In this document: piece after piece, positions 7,735 through 16,076 of the stretch
Layout of the letters: every line of letters begins with the position of its first letter
How positions within the stretch are numbered: position 1 is the stretch's first letter
Source of the DNA: a candidate division KSB1 bacterium
GTDB lineage: Bacteria; Zhuqueibacterota; Zhuqueibacteria; Zhuqueibacterales; Zhuqueibacteraceae
Length of the DNA: 64,000 bases
Reading direction: 5' to 3'
Assembly: GCA_034506175.1 (NCBI GenBank)
Contig: JAPDQB010000001.1
Location: 1 to 64,000, forward strand
Program-made: the position numbers and the translations under genes
Notes under the pieces: generated by a model
Database searches by the model: none
What the model was told of the DNA's origin: nothing
The model's input: only the letters and a program-made list of their open reading frames with translations

Positions 7735-9736
7735 ACTTGACAACCGTCAACTTTTTCGTTATGACGATCGGCGTTTCGCCATTTCTTTCAATCGTCAACC
7801 GATACAGATAAACCCCGCCGGCAACGGCTTCGCCGGTGCGGTTGCGGCCGTTCCAACTGATCACGTGCCGCCCCGCCGGCAGCTCGCCATTCACCAGCTC
7901 GCGCACAACCTGGCCGGTGATCGAATAAATCACCAACTTTACTGCACTGGCCATTGGCAACTGGAAACTGATTTCCGTGCTGGGGTTAAACGGATTCGGA
8001 TAATTCTGCTCCAAAACGTAATCCGTAATGACTTGGGACTGTGCGACCTCGGGCTCCTCGATCTCAGACTCCTTCGGGAACGTCGCCGTCGAGCTGTGGT
8101 GCACGAAGCGCGCGCCATTCAATACCAGAATATTTTCCGCACAAATCGCGCCTTTGAAACGGGATTTCTTGCCGAGAACCACCATCGTCTCCGGCGCGAT
8201 GAGGTTGCCAAAAACCTGCGCGCCCTCGCCGAGCACGAGGCGATCATCATCGTTTTCTTCATCATCAAAATCTTCGTCACCGTCGTCGTCCTCGTCGGTG
8301 TTGATCGTAATCAGGTTGGTCGAAGCCGTGGACGGCATGAGTTTCATGACCGCATTTTTACCGAAAATCACTTCTTCATCGACGTTGAGGATAATCGGAT
8401 CGCCGGAAGACAAGTCGATGACCAGCGTGGCTTTCTCGCCGAGATTCAGGCATTCGAGATTGTAGGTGCCGGATTTCAGGTTCAACGTGCCTTTCTTTTC
8501 GACCTTGACTTCCTCGTAATCGCCGGGGGCCACTGTGAGCGTTTTTCCCTTTTTAACCGTGACGTCATCATCGCCGTGGTCGATATCTGGCAAGACCGGC
8601 AGCGGAACTGCGGCAATGCCGGCATTTTCAGTGATGCCGCCGGTGACCGTACCGCTATTCTCAACGTCGTCGCCCATCACCGTGCCAACGATTTTGTTGC
8701 GCTTGTTGATGAAAATGTCGTCACTGGCCGTGACGTTGCCAGTGTGAACGCTGTTGGGTTTGTTGCCGTGATTGAAGAAGATGTCGTTATTGGCGTGAAT
8801 CTCGCCGTCGGAGTTGAACTGGGCGTTGATTTGGATGTCCTCGTCGGCGAGAAGCACAAAAGACTTCGGCAGCGGGCCCGAAAAGACTCTGAGATTGTCG
8901 ATGAGAAAGCCTTTGCCTAGGGTGGCCGGAGCGTCATTCACCCCTGGCGTGCCTCCCGTACGGAAGAGAATGCAATCCACCGTCCGCGTGCCGGGCGGTT
9001 GATTCTGCCGGAAGAAATCTTCCCAGCTCGTGCCGGTGTGCTTCAAGACGCCGTCGACGTAAACCTTCACGATGTCATTCTCGGGGCCGTCGACAAATTC
9101 CATGGTGATTCGAATGTGATGCGGCACTGTCCGGTCAAGGCCGCTGACGACGTTTGTAAAAACAAAAGTGCCGGTGGGTGGCGCGGCGCTGATTTGATAA
9201 TCAAAAAAGTTGACTTCAAGGCCTGTGGGCGTGTCCCGCATTTGCACCCAGCTCATGCGCGCGCCGTCGCCGCGATCGGGGCTGGCCACGACCGAAAGCC
9301 CGGGTTGTTCCGCGCCCGGAACAGTGGAGGCAAAATCCCATTCCGCCTCGAAATACGGCTGGCGCGTGCCGCCGGAGAAACCTCCGCTGAAAGCATCCGA
9401 AGCGGTGGATTCGCCGGCTTCGTCCGTCACCGGTTTGGAAAAAGTTTGGTCGCTAAAACATCCGCTTACCACTGCATTCGACATCCGCAGGCTCTTGGTG
9501 CCGAAGGAAGCGTAGCCGTAGGTATTTGTGACGATTTGATGGTCATAGACCGCACAGCCTGAACCGGCAGCGCCTGAACTGCTCCAGCCATCTTGTAGAT
9601 GCACGGTGCCAAGTGTGTACGTTTCAAAATCGACAATGGCGGTATCGGCCGAGATTTGAAAAGCAATGAATGTGCTGAGTGCGATCAACAAAATGGTCGC
9701 AGAACGGCCTTGGATGAAGCGTGTAAATCTTTTCAT
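7733..9736 (-). CDS. Secreted T9SS protein with LamG-like and bactofilin-like regions
   Basis: 667 residues with an N-terminal signal peptide (about 1-30). Residues about 35-290 look like a concanavalin/LamG-type sandwich. Residues about 300-545 form short repeating strands (GEIHANNDIFFN, GNVTASDDIFIN, GTVMGDDVENSG), the register expected of a bactofilin-like or polymer-forming right-handed beta-helix. Within it lies an acidic run rich in Asp and Glu (about 477-499) that may bind calcium. The C-terminus from residue 575 is a T9SS type A sorting domain (LEQNYPNPFNPS ... GVYLYRLT ... KKLTVVK), so the protein should cross the outer membrane and be anchored or released. A structural or adhesive role is inferred. 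No catalytic motif was seen. Confidence 0.8.
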   Translation of the reverse strand: MKRFTRFIQGRSATILLIALSTFIAFQISADTAIVDFETYTLGTVHLQDGWSSSGAAGSGCAVYDHQIVTNTYGYASFGTKSLRMSNAVVSGCFSDQTFSKPVTDEAGESTASDAFSGGFSGGTRQPYFEAEWDFASTVPGAEQPGLSVVASPDRGDGARMSWVQMRDTPTGLEVNFFDYQISAAPPTGTFVFTNVVSGLDRTVPHHIRITMEFVDGPENDIVKVYVDGVLKHTGTSWEDFFRQNQPPGTRTVDCILFRTGGTPGVNDAPATLGKGFLIDNLRVFSGPLPKSFVLLADEDIQINAQFNSDGEIHANNDIFFNHGNKPNSVHTGNVTASDDIFINKRNKIVGTVMGDDVENSGTVTGGITENAGIAAVPLPVLPDIDHGDDDVTVKKGKTLTVAPGDYEEVKVEKKGTLNLKSGTYNLECLNLGEKATLVIDLSSGDPIILNVDEEVIFGKNAVMKLMPSTASTNLITINTDEDDDGDEDFDDEENDDDRLVLGEGAQVFGNLIAPETMVVLGKKSRFKGAICAENILVLNGARFVHHSSTATFPKESEIEEPEVAQSQVITDYVLEQNYPNPFNPSTEISFQLPMASAVKLVIYSITGQVVRELVNGELPAGRHVISWNGRNRTGEAVAGGVYLYRLTIERNGETPIVITKKLTVVK

Positions 9737-10004
9737 GGCAAATTCTCCTACACAAATTGATGAACTTCCAAAAGTTGAATGACGCGTTGTGCAGGAGTTG
9801 GTTCAGCAAAGCTCCCCAAGCAGCGCTCTCCCCGGCGCTTCCCGGGCGCCTCCCAGCTCCTTTTACACACAACGGCATGACTTCAAATTCGTTGTCACTC
9901 TTGCCTCCTGATGTTAGTTCGGTGTCACGGTCAATTAAATTTGCGCGGCAGTGGTTTATTTCGGCACATCACCTCCTTACAAAAAATTTCCTCTGAAAAT
10001 AAAC

Positions 10005-10051
10005 CGGCGTGCAATGCTTCAGCATTGCCCCGCTGTGAGCGGGGCACTCCG
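10005..10051. repeat. Intergenic palindromic repeat, family A copy 2
   Basis: CGGCGTGCAATGCTTCAGC leads into the nested hairpin CCCCGCT/AGCGGGG and closes with GCACTCCG. It matches the ends and the TGCAATGCTT-AGCATTGC core of the other family A copies. Confidence 0.65.
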
Positions 10052-10307
10052 ATTTTCATCATTATCGGGTGCCGCGCCCGGCATGGACAATTATGAGCAG
10101 TAAGTTGCAAGCTATTGAAAAAGCACTCAACCTTCCCATGGAGGGATCGTGTCAATCCGTAACGAAGATTTTTAAAACAGAGGTGGAAAAGTAAAACACA
10201 GCCCGGAGACGAGATCCCGAAAAGCACCAATTTTTATTGTGTTAAAACCTACAATTTCAATTTACAGCCAGTGTGAAACTTTGCGGAAAATTTTTTTTGG
10301 TAATTCC

Positions 10308-10359
10308 GTAACGCAGGCTTCCAGCCTGCAAACGAAGGCAAGCTGGAAGCTTGCGCTAC
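10308..10359. repeat. Intergenic palindromic repeat, family B copy 1
   Basis: GTAACGCAGGCTTCCAGCC faces AGCTGGAAGCTTGCGCTAC across a short spacer, giving a long imperfect hairpin. It matches the copies at 42714 and 44287. Confidence 0.7.
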
Positions 10360-10550
10360 AAAAAAACTTCGCGGTCGTGCCTGCCCTGCCGCAGGCCAGG
10401 GATAGTTTTTCCAGAGTAATGCTGTAAAGTGCAAAGCACCGGACGAAAGAAGTAACGCGAGGGTACGTCAGTTATGAGGGAAGACGACGTCATTGCGGAG
10501 GCAGCCCGTTGTAATTTGCTGCTTGACTTTTTGCTGAACAGGCATTATGT

Positions 10551-10626
10551 TTTGAAGCAGAAAGTGGATTTCATCGATGACAAAGTCGAACAACTTTTCA
10601 GCGTGATTTTTTTGGAGAAAAACCTC
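10551..10626 (+). pseudogene. Remnant C-terminus of an AlbA_2-type ATP-binding protein
   Basis: The translation KQKVDFIDDKVEQLFSVIF closely matches the extreme C-terminus of the intact protein at 14650-15813 (KVKVDFIDDQVKQVFSVVF), at 14 of 19 positions by eye. Only about 25 residues remain. They run in frame, without a stop, into the haloperoxidase start at 10627. Nothing upstream resembles the rest of the family. This is a relic of a second AlbA_2 gene, now acting as the leader of the next gene. Confidence 0.6.
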
Positions 10627-12846
10627 ATGCCGAGAAAATTCTTCGCAGCGCTGCCAGCCGCCTTGATTTTTAGCCTCTCAAATCCTGCCACCGCCCAGCA
10701 CTCCGTCGCCCGCCAGTGGAACGAAGTGTTGCTCGAAGCGATCCGGCATGACTTCGCCCGACCGACGGTTCATGCCCGCAACCTCTTTCACGCTTCGCTT
10801 GCCATGTATGATGCCTGGGCGGCCTTTGACCAAACGGCGGAGACTTGCTTTTTGGGAAAATCGTTCGGCGGATTCCACTGCGCTTTCACCGGCATCAGCA
10901 CCCCCGCGAATGTGCAAGCGGCACGAAATGAGGCCATCAGCCATGCGGCGTATCGTTTGCTCACCCACCGCTTCCGAAAATCCCCCGGCGCTGCGGCCTC
11001 GCTGGCGCGATTTGATTCGTTGTTGACCAAATTAGGATATAACCCCGCGAACACCTCAACAGATTATTCCACCGGCTCAGCCGCAGCGCTGGGCAATTAC
11101 ATCGGGCAGCGCCTGATCGAGTTTGGCCTGCAAGACGGCGCCAATGAGCAGAATGATTACACGAATTTATACTACAAACCCATCAATCCGCCTTTGATAA
11201 CGATCTTTCCTGGTAATCCGAAACTGGTCGACCCGAACCGGTGGCAACCTCTGACACTCGAGGTCTTCATCGACCAAGCGGGAAACGTTATCCCTGGCGA
11301 TACCCCTCCTTTTCTGAGCCCGGAATGGGGCCGGATCACGCCGTTTGCTCTTAAGGAGTCCGATCGCAACGTTTATACCCGCGACGGCAAAGAATACTGG
11401 GTCTACCATGATCCTGGCCCGCCGGATTATATTCATCAAACGGACATGGGCACAATGTCCGAGGAATATAAATGGGGATTCACTTTGGTCGCGATCTGGT
11501 CATCCCATCTTGATCCAACCGACGGCGTGATGTGGGACATTTCACCCGCCGCGATCGGGAATATCCAACACTTTCCAATGACTTCAAAAGAATTTCCGAG
11601 CTTTTATAAGCTCTTTCAAGGCGGTGATATTGGCCGCGGGCGCGTCATCAATCCGCGCACCGGCCTGCCGTACCAACCGCAGATCGTTCCGCGCGGCGAC
11701 TATACCCGCACGCTCGCCGAGTTCTGGGCTGATGGCCCGCATTCGGAAACGCCGCCCGGTCACTGGTTTACCATTTTAAATTATGTCAGCGATCACCCGG
11801 CTTTTCAAAAGCGTTTCCGTGGCCAGGGGCCGATCTTGGAGGCGTTGGAATGGGATGTGAAAGCATATTTAGCCCTGGGAGGAGCCGTTCACGATGCCGC
11901 AATAACCGCGTGGGGAATTAAAGGTTGGTACGATTATATCCGCCCGATTTCGGTTATTCGCTGGATGGCGGAACGCACTGCGGGCACAAACCCGAATCCT
12001 CCGGGCTACCCCACTGCCAGCTTTACGATTATCCCCAACTTCATCGAAATTGTTCAGCCGGGTGACACGCTTGCCGGCGAAAACGGCAAAAACCTCGGCA
12101 AAGTCAAATTGCGCGCCTGGCGCGGACCTGCTTACATCAAAGATCCCCAAACCGACGTTGCCGGCGTGGGTTGGATTTTAGCCGAGAACTGGTGGCCCTA
12201 TCAGCGCCCGACTTTTGTGACGCCACCCTTTGCGGGATATATCTCCGGCCACTCGACATTCTCTCGCGCCGCCGCTGAAGTCATGACCCTGCTCACCGGC
12301 GATGAATATTTCCCCGGCGGCATGGGAGAATTTCATGCACGCAAGAACGAGTATCTGGTTTTCGAGGATGGCCCGAGCGTCGACCTAACCCTGCAGTGGG
12401 CAACTTATCGGGACGCTTCCGATCAATGCAGTCTTTCCCGAATCTGGGGCGGCATTCACCCGCCGGTTGATGATATACCGGGGCGTTTGATCGGCAGACA
12501 AATTGGTATCAACGCCTTTCTTCAAGCTGAGCGGTATTTTACCGGACAATTAACCGGCGTCAAGACGGCGCCGCCGGCAAGGGCGCCGGAAACGTTCTCA
12601 ATGCGCGTCTATCCCAATCCGATTCAAAGCGGGCAAGTGCTGACCGCCGCTGTGAACCGGCCAGTCTCGAATGTCGTGCTGCAATTGTACGACCTGCACG
12701 GGCGGTTGGTGCAAACCCAGAGCTCGCGGGCAGACGCGCGACAATACTTCGAACTGAAAACGAATGCCCTCGCCTCCGGCATTTACCTGTTGCAAATGAG
12801 CGGCGCCAACGGGAAGTTGATGCAGCGCGTCCTCGTCATCAAATAG
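10627..12846 (+). CDS. Vanadium haloperoxidase/PAP2-type secreted protein with T9SS domain
   Basis: 739 residues with a signal peptide (MPRKFFAALP to about ATAQ). The vanadium chloroperoxidase/PAP2 site is complete: a Lys and Arg in KGWYDYIRP, the SGHS motif with His near residue 542, and SRIWGGIHPPVDD with His near residue 611. This pocket holds vanadate in haloperoxidases and the phosphoryl group in acid phosphatases, so halide oxidation or phosphatase activity is possible. The C-terminal 80 residues form a T9SS sorting domain (VYPNP ... GIYLLQM ... VLVIK). I placed the start at 10627 because the signal peptide begins there. The upstream in-frame codons belong to an AlbA_2 relic. The adjacent minus-strand gene is convergent. 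Confidence 0.85.
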   Translation: MPRKFFAALPAALIFSLSNPATAQHSVARQWNEVLLEAIRHDFARPTVHARNLFHASLAMYDAWAAFDQTAETCFLGKSFGGFHCAFTGISTPANVQAARNEAISHAAYRLLTHRFRKSPGAAASLARFDSLLTKLGYNPANTSTDYSTGSAAALGNYIGQRLIEFGLQDGANEQNDYTNLYYKPINPPLITIFPGNPKLVDPNRWQPLTLEVFIDQAGNVIPGDTPPFLSPEWGRITPFALKESDRNVYTRDGKEYWVYHDPGPPDYIHQTDMGTMSEEYKWGFTLVAIWSSHLDPTDGVMWDISPAAIGNIQHFPMTSKEFPSFYKLFQGGDIGRGRVINPRTGLPYQPQIVPRGDYTRTLAEFWADGPHSETPPGHWFTILNYVSDHPAFQKRFRGQGPILEALEWDVKAYLALGGAVHDAAITAWGIKGWYDYIRPISVIRWMAERTAGTNPNPPGYPTASFTIIPNFIEIVQPGDTLAGENGKNLGKVKLRAWRGPAYIKDPQTDVAGVGWILAENWWPYQRPTFVTPPFAGYISGHSTFSRAAAEVMTLLTGDEYFPGGMGEFHARKNEYLVFEDGPSVDLTLQWATYRDASDQCSLSRIWGGIHPPVDDIPGRLIGRQIGINAFLQAERYFTGQLTGVKTAPPARAPETFSMRVYPNPIQSGQVLTAAVNRPVSNVVLQLYDLHGRLVQTQSSRADARQYFELKTNALASGIYLLQMSGANGKLMQRVLVIK

Positions 12847-12870
12847 TTGGCCGACGGCGGCTGGGGCTTT

Positions 12871-13146
12871 TTATTCGTCCTCCAGAACGTTGTCGAGCAT
12901 GATGATCAAGCTTTCCGGATCGATGTTGACCGTGATCAAATTCGGCTGGCAGCACACGCCGCAGTCTTCGACGTATTCCTGGTTGTAACCGGAGGAGAGG
13001 TCGATCAACGTTTCATTCGTCTGGCCGCAACGGCCGCACGACCAGGGCGCGGGCGTCAACGCCCCTTCCCTGGCCCGCAGCAGCCGGTCTTCTCCAAAGG
13101 GAGTCCAATCCTCCTCGTCGAAAATGTCTTCTTCGTGGTTTGGCAT
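12871..13146 (-). CDS. CPXCG-motif cysteine-rich small protein
   Basis: 91 residues from the Met at 13146. After an acidic N-terminus (MPNHEEDIFDEEDW) come the paired knuckles SCGRCGQTNETLIDLSSGY and DCGVCCQPNLITVNID, which fit the CPXCG cysteine-rich family (presumed zinc-binding, function unknown). A longer start at 13191 is possible but carries no conserved sequence. The gene is divergent from the RND adaptor, and the region between them carries a shared promoter area. A second, inactivated copy of gene plus promoter lies at 25142-25520. Confidence 0.8.
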   Translation of the reverse strand: MPNHEEDIFDEEDWTPFGEDRLLRAREGALTPAPWSCGRCGQTNETLIDLSSGYNQEYVEDCGVCCQPNLITVNIDPESLIIMLDNVLEDE

Positions 13147-13203
13147 TTTTTCAGTTTTTAATATGACTTTAGAATCCGAAAAGTGCAACAATTTTTTTGC
13201 GGC

Positions 13204-13249
13204 TTGATTTTTTTGAAATGCGCTGTATGTTGTGAGGTCTAGATCACAA
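13204..13249 (+). promoter_or_regulatory. Sigma-70-like promoter with overlapping operator-like palindrome
   Basis: TTGATT (13204-13209), a 16-bp spacer and TATGTT (13226-13231) read toward the RND adaptor. Overlapping the -10 end is TTGTGA ... TCTAGA-TCACAA (13230-13249), a near-perfect palindrome with two extra bases in the left half. The promoter is repeated at 25492-25520 with a 17-bp spacer and a better -35. Confidence 0.5.
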
Positions 13250-13304
13250 AGAGGTTTTCACGTCCTTTATACCAATAAATAGCGGCCCTGGCTATCCTTG
13301 CAAC

Positions 13305-13332
13305 GACGGCGCCGGAAAGCCGTCTTTTATTT
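13305..13332 (+). terminator. Terminator-like hairpin inside the RND adaptor leader (possible attenuator)
   Basis: GACGGC (13305-13310) pairs with GCCGTC (13319-13324), then TTTTATTT. It lies between the promoter and the start codon at 13408, so it could attenuate transcription. I could not match the leader to a known riboswitch. Confidence 0.4.
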
Positions 13333-13407
13333 GGCGGAGTTTGGAGATATTTTTTTGTTCCATTGCCTGAAAAAAACGAAACCCCAATGTGGTTTGGAGA
13401 ATGAAGC

Positions 13408-14487
13408 ATGAGCAGCAAGGAGAAAAGTGTTTGGCTGGCAATTGGCGCTGTCGCCATCCTCGGGGCGTTCGCGCTGCCCAAAATTGGCTTGTTGCGAGGA
13501 AATGCAAAATCGCATCAAAGCAACAACGTTGCCGGCGCTGCGCGCGATTCGAGAATGCCGGTGCGGATGCAAGTCATTCAATCCGAAAATGTCGGCGACA
13601 AGGTGGTGACGGTCGGCACAATTTTATCGAATGAAGAAGTGGAAATCCGCAGCGAAATTTCCGGCAAAGTCGAGAAAATTTATTTCACCGAAGGTGGGCG
13701 GATCAACAAAGGCGAGGCATTGTTGAAAATTAACGATGCCGAGTTGCAAGCCCAACTTTCGCGTGCGCAGTACCGCCAGGCTCTTGCCGAGCAGGAGGCT
13801 GAGCGCAAGCGCCAATTGTTCGAGAAGAAACTGGCCAGCCAGGAGGAATACGACATTGCCATCAATCAACTGAATATTGCCAAGGCCGAGGCGCAATTGA
13901 TCCAGGCGCAGATCGGCAAAACCGAGATTCGCGCGCCGTTCGCGGGCGTCATTGGCCTGCGTTACGTCAGTGAAGGCAGCTACATTTCTCCGGCGACGCG
14001 CATCACCACGCTTCAGGATTTTAACCCCGTTAAAGTCGATTTTACCATTCCTGAAAAGTATGCACGCGCCGTGAAAAAGGGCGACAAAATCACCTTTACC
14101 GTGGAAGGCGCTTCGCGAAGATTTAGTGGCAACGTTTACGCCGTGGAAGCGAAGATCGATCCCACCACGCGCACGCTGCACATCCGCGCGCTCAGCCCCA
14201 ACCCCGACGGCGCTTTGATCCCCGGCGCCTTTGCCAATGTCGAAGTGGTTTTGAGAGAACAGGAACGGCTGATGGCGCCCGCGTATGCGCTCATTCCCGA
14301 GCTGAAAGGCCATCGCGTTTTTCTGTATAAAAACGGCAAAGCCATGTTGCAAAGCGTGGAGATCGGCAGCCGCACCGACGAATTTGTGGAAGTCACCCAG
14401 GGCGTGCAAGCCGGCGATACGCTGATCACCTCTGGCATTTTGCAACTGCGGCCCGGCATGGCGGTGCGGCCGGCGGAGACGCAATAA
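13408..14487 (+). CDS. RND efflux periplasmic adaptor (AcrA/MFP family)
   Basis: 359 residues. An N-terminal membrane anchor (about 7-27, no lipobox) is followed by the lipoyl half GTILSNEEVEIRSEISGK, a coiled-coil hairpin (about 115-170), the second lipoyl half (TEIRAPFAGVIGLRYVSEGS), a beta-barrel (VKVDFTIPEKYARAVKKGDK) and a membrane-proximal domain ending LRPGMAVRP. This is the adaptor linking an inner-membrane RND pump to an outer-membrane channel. The matching RND transporter lies 7.4 kb downstream on the same strand rather than next door, and no TolC-like channel is seen. The promoter at 13204 and the leader hairpin at 13305 are the likely control points. Confidence 0.88.
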   Translation: MSSKEKSVWLAIGAVAILGAFALPKIGLLRGNAKSHQSNNVAGAARDSRMPVRMQVIQSENVGDKVVTVGTILSNEEVEIRSEISGKVEKIYFTEGGRINKGEALLKINDAELQAQLSRAQYRQALAEQEAERKRQLFEKKLASQEEYDIAINQLNIAKAEAQLIQAQIGKTEIRAPFAGVIGLRYVSEGSYISPATRITTLQDFNPVKVDFTIPEKYARAVKKGDKITFTVEGASRRFSGNVYAVEAKIDPTTRTLHIRALSPNPDGALIPGAFANVEVVLREQERLMAPAYALIPELKGHRVFLYKNGKAMLQSVEIGSRTDEFVEVTQGVQAGDTLITSGILQLRPGMAVRPAETQ

Positions 14488-14529
14488 GCCACAAAGCACT
14501 CACCACAAAATAAAATTCTAAAAGCTGTA

Positions 14530-14587
14530 GCTCACGGAAAAGAACATCTCACGGAGGCAAAACATTTCAGATTTCAATTCCGTGAGC
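14530..14587. repeat. Intergenic inverted repeat, family C copy 1
   Basis: GCTCACGGAAAAGAA (14530-14544) is the approximate reverse complement of TTTCAATTCCGTGAGC (ending 14587). It lies just upstream of the AlbA_2 gene. Related repeats precede the genes at 48623 and 61672. Confidence 0.6.
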
Positions 14588-14649
14588 ATAACTGGGCGTT
14601 TGTTCCGTTTTACGGGTAAATGAATTTCACAATAAAAGCAGTATCGACA

Positions 14650-15813
14650 ATGGATTGTAAGGAATTGCTCGACATATTGAATCGCGGTGAAGATTCGGCG
14701 CATCAATTTAAAGAAAACTTCACCAGCATCGACAACCTGGCCGTGGAAATCAGCGCTTTTGCCAACACCGATGGCGGGCAGATTATTATTGGCGTTTCAG
14801 ATAGAGGTGCGTTGTTGGGCTTGAGCCAGGAGGATATCCACCGGCTTAACCAATGGATTTCCAATGCCACGACGAGCAAAATCGATAAAGCGATCTATGT
14901 GAAAACAGAAATTTTGGCATGCGAAGGCAGACGTCTCATGATCATCCACGTTCCGCGTGGAAGCAACAAGCCGTATGCTGTCAATCGGGTGGATGTCTGG
15001 GTCAAGAATGGCGCTGACAAAAGGAGAGCGCCTATCGAAGAGGTGTTGAGGCTGGCGCAAACTTCAGGGCTGCACTTTGCCGATGAATTGGAGATCGATG
15101 CGGGGATGGAAGACTTTGATAAAGAGTTTTTCCTGCGTCGTTACAAAAAGTACTATAAAGAGGGATTCGAAAAGCTGGGAATCTCTCTGGAGCAATTGCT
15201 CACCAATCTAAAGATTTTAAAAAATGACAAGCTCACCCTCGCCGGTCTTTTGCTGTTTGGAAAAAATCCAGAAAGATTGCGGCCGCAATTCGTGACCAAA
15301 GCCACTTATTTCGCGGGAAAGGACGTATCCGTTCGCGACTTTATCGACAAGCAAGACGTTCATGGAAAATTGATCGAGCAATTCAAAGAAGGAAGGGCAT
15401 TCATTAAAAGAAATTTGCGGCGGATACAAACCACGAAAAATTTCAATGCGCCAGGCGTTCTGGAGATACCTGAAGAGGCCTTTGCCGAAGCCATCGCCAA
15501 CGCCATCGTCCATCGCAATTACTACATTAGCGCGCCGATACAAATTTACTTGTTCGATGATCGTTTGGAAATTCACAGCCCCGGCAATCTGCCCAATACC
15601 ATTACCGAGCAAAATATCAAATTCGGCGTTCACGTGGAGCGTAATCCGACCATCCTTTCCTTCCTGGAAAAAGATGCTGAGTTCAGCTATACGGGACGCG
15701 GCAGCGGCATTCCGCGCGTGATCAAAGCGTGCAATAGAGCCAAAGTTAAAGTGGATTTCATCGATGACCAGGTCAAACAAGTTTTCAGCGTTGTTTTTTT
15801 TAGAAGAACGTGA
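14650..15813 (+). CDS. AlbA_2 (Schlafen-type) and RecG-like ATP-binding regulator
   Basis: 387 residues from the Met at 14650 (an upstream Met at 14620 is also possible). The N-terminal AlbA_2 domain has HQFKENF, AFANTDGGQIIIGVSD and the strand VPRGSNKPYAV. The C-terminal half is the GHKL-like helicase/transcription-regulator domain with EAIANAIVHRNY, FDDRLEIHSPGNLP and TGRGSGIPRV. Such proteins are usually annotated as putative transcriptional regulators or ATP-dependent helicase-like proteins and are common in mobile or defence neighbourhoods. The exact function is unknown. A relic of a second copy lies at 10551-10626. A truncated nucleotidyltransferase gene follows immediately. Confidence 0.8.
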   Translation: MDCKELLDILNRGEDSAHQFKENFTSIDNLAVEISAFANTDGGQIIIGVSDRGALLGLSQEDIHRLNQWISNATTSKIDKAIYVKTEILACEGRRLMIIHVPRGSNKPYAVNRVDVWVKNGADKRRAPIEEVLRLAQTSGLHFADELEIDAGMEDFDKEFFLRRYKKYYKEGFEKLGISLEQLLTNLKILKNDKLTLAGLLLFGKNPERLRPQFVTKATYFAGKDVSVRDFIDKQDVHGKLIEQFKEGRAFIKRNLRRIQTTKNFNAPGVLEIPEEAFAEAIANAIVHRNYYISAPIQIYLFDDRLEIHSPGNLPNTITEQNIKFGVHVERNPTILSFLEKDAEFSYTGRGSGIPRVIKACNRAKVKVDFIDDQVKQVFSVVFFRRT

Positions 15814-15911
15814 AGAGCGTATCGAATTAAACTCAAAACAAAAACAGGGCGACGGGAAAGGCGAACGCCATGTCACAACGACTGAAGGTTAAGCGATGCA
15901 GGAATGTGGAA

Positions 15912-16034
15912 ATGAATGAAATCAAGGACAAAGTTCGGACCATTGCTGAAAAATTTGAACCCGAGAAGATCATCTTATTCGGTTCTTATGCGACAGGAAC
16001 TCCCACCTCCGGTAGCGACACTTGTTGGCCTTGA
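15912..16034 (+). pseudogene. Truncated MNT-type nucleotidyltransferase fragment
   Basis: A 40-residue frame, MNEIKDKVRTIAEKFEPEKI followed by ILFGSYATGTPTSGSDTCWP. It matches the beginning of minimal nucleotidyltransferases (the MntA antitoxin-like fold) up to the catalytic GS-x(n)-DxD motif, where it stops: the second Asp and everything after it are gone. It is probably a relic of a HEPN/MNT pair. It starts about 100 bases after the AlbA_2 gene. Confidence 0.6.
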
Positions 16035-16076
16035 AAGAATTATGCCTTTCATTTGTTCCGGAATTTTAGTTTCATC

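Larger units (their letters stand above)
9737..10550. other. Long intergenic region with two palindromic repeats
   Basis: About 800 bases without a convincing gene. It contains the family A repeat at 10005-10051 and the family B repeat at 10308-10359. The promoter of the divergent T9SS gene should lie near 9740-9990. A 33-codon open frame at 10093 has no family resemblance that I can see. Confidence 0.6.

Noticed and set aside
7730..8920. Plus-strand open frame across the T9SS bactofilin-like gene
   Set aside because: Opposite strand shows signal peptide, beta-repeats and sorting domain. The plus-strand reading is a shadow.
10093..10194. 33-codon frame in the intergenic region after the T9SS gene
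   Set aside because: Too short, no Shine-Dalgarno sequence or similarity that I can see.
13230..13340. Possible riboswitch in the RND adaptor leader
   Set aside because: I compared the leader with guanidine, c-di-GMP, cobalamin, glycine and fluoride classes from memory and found no matching core; only the hairpin with T-run is supported.
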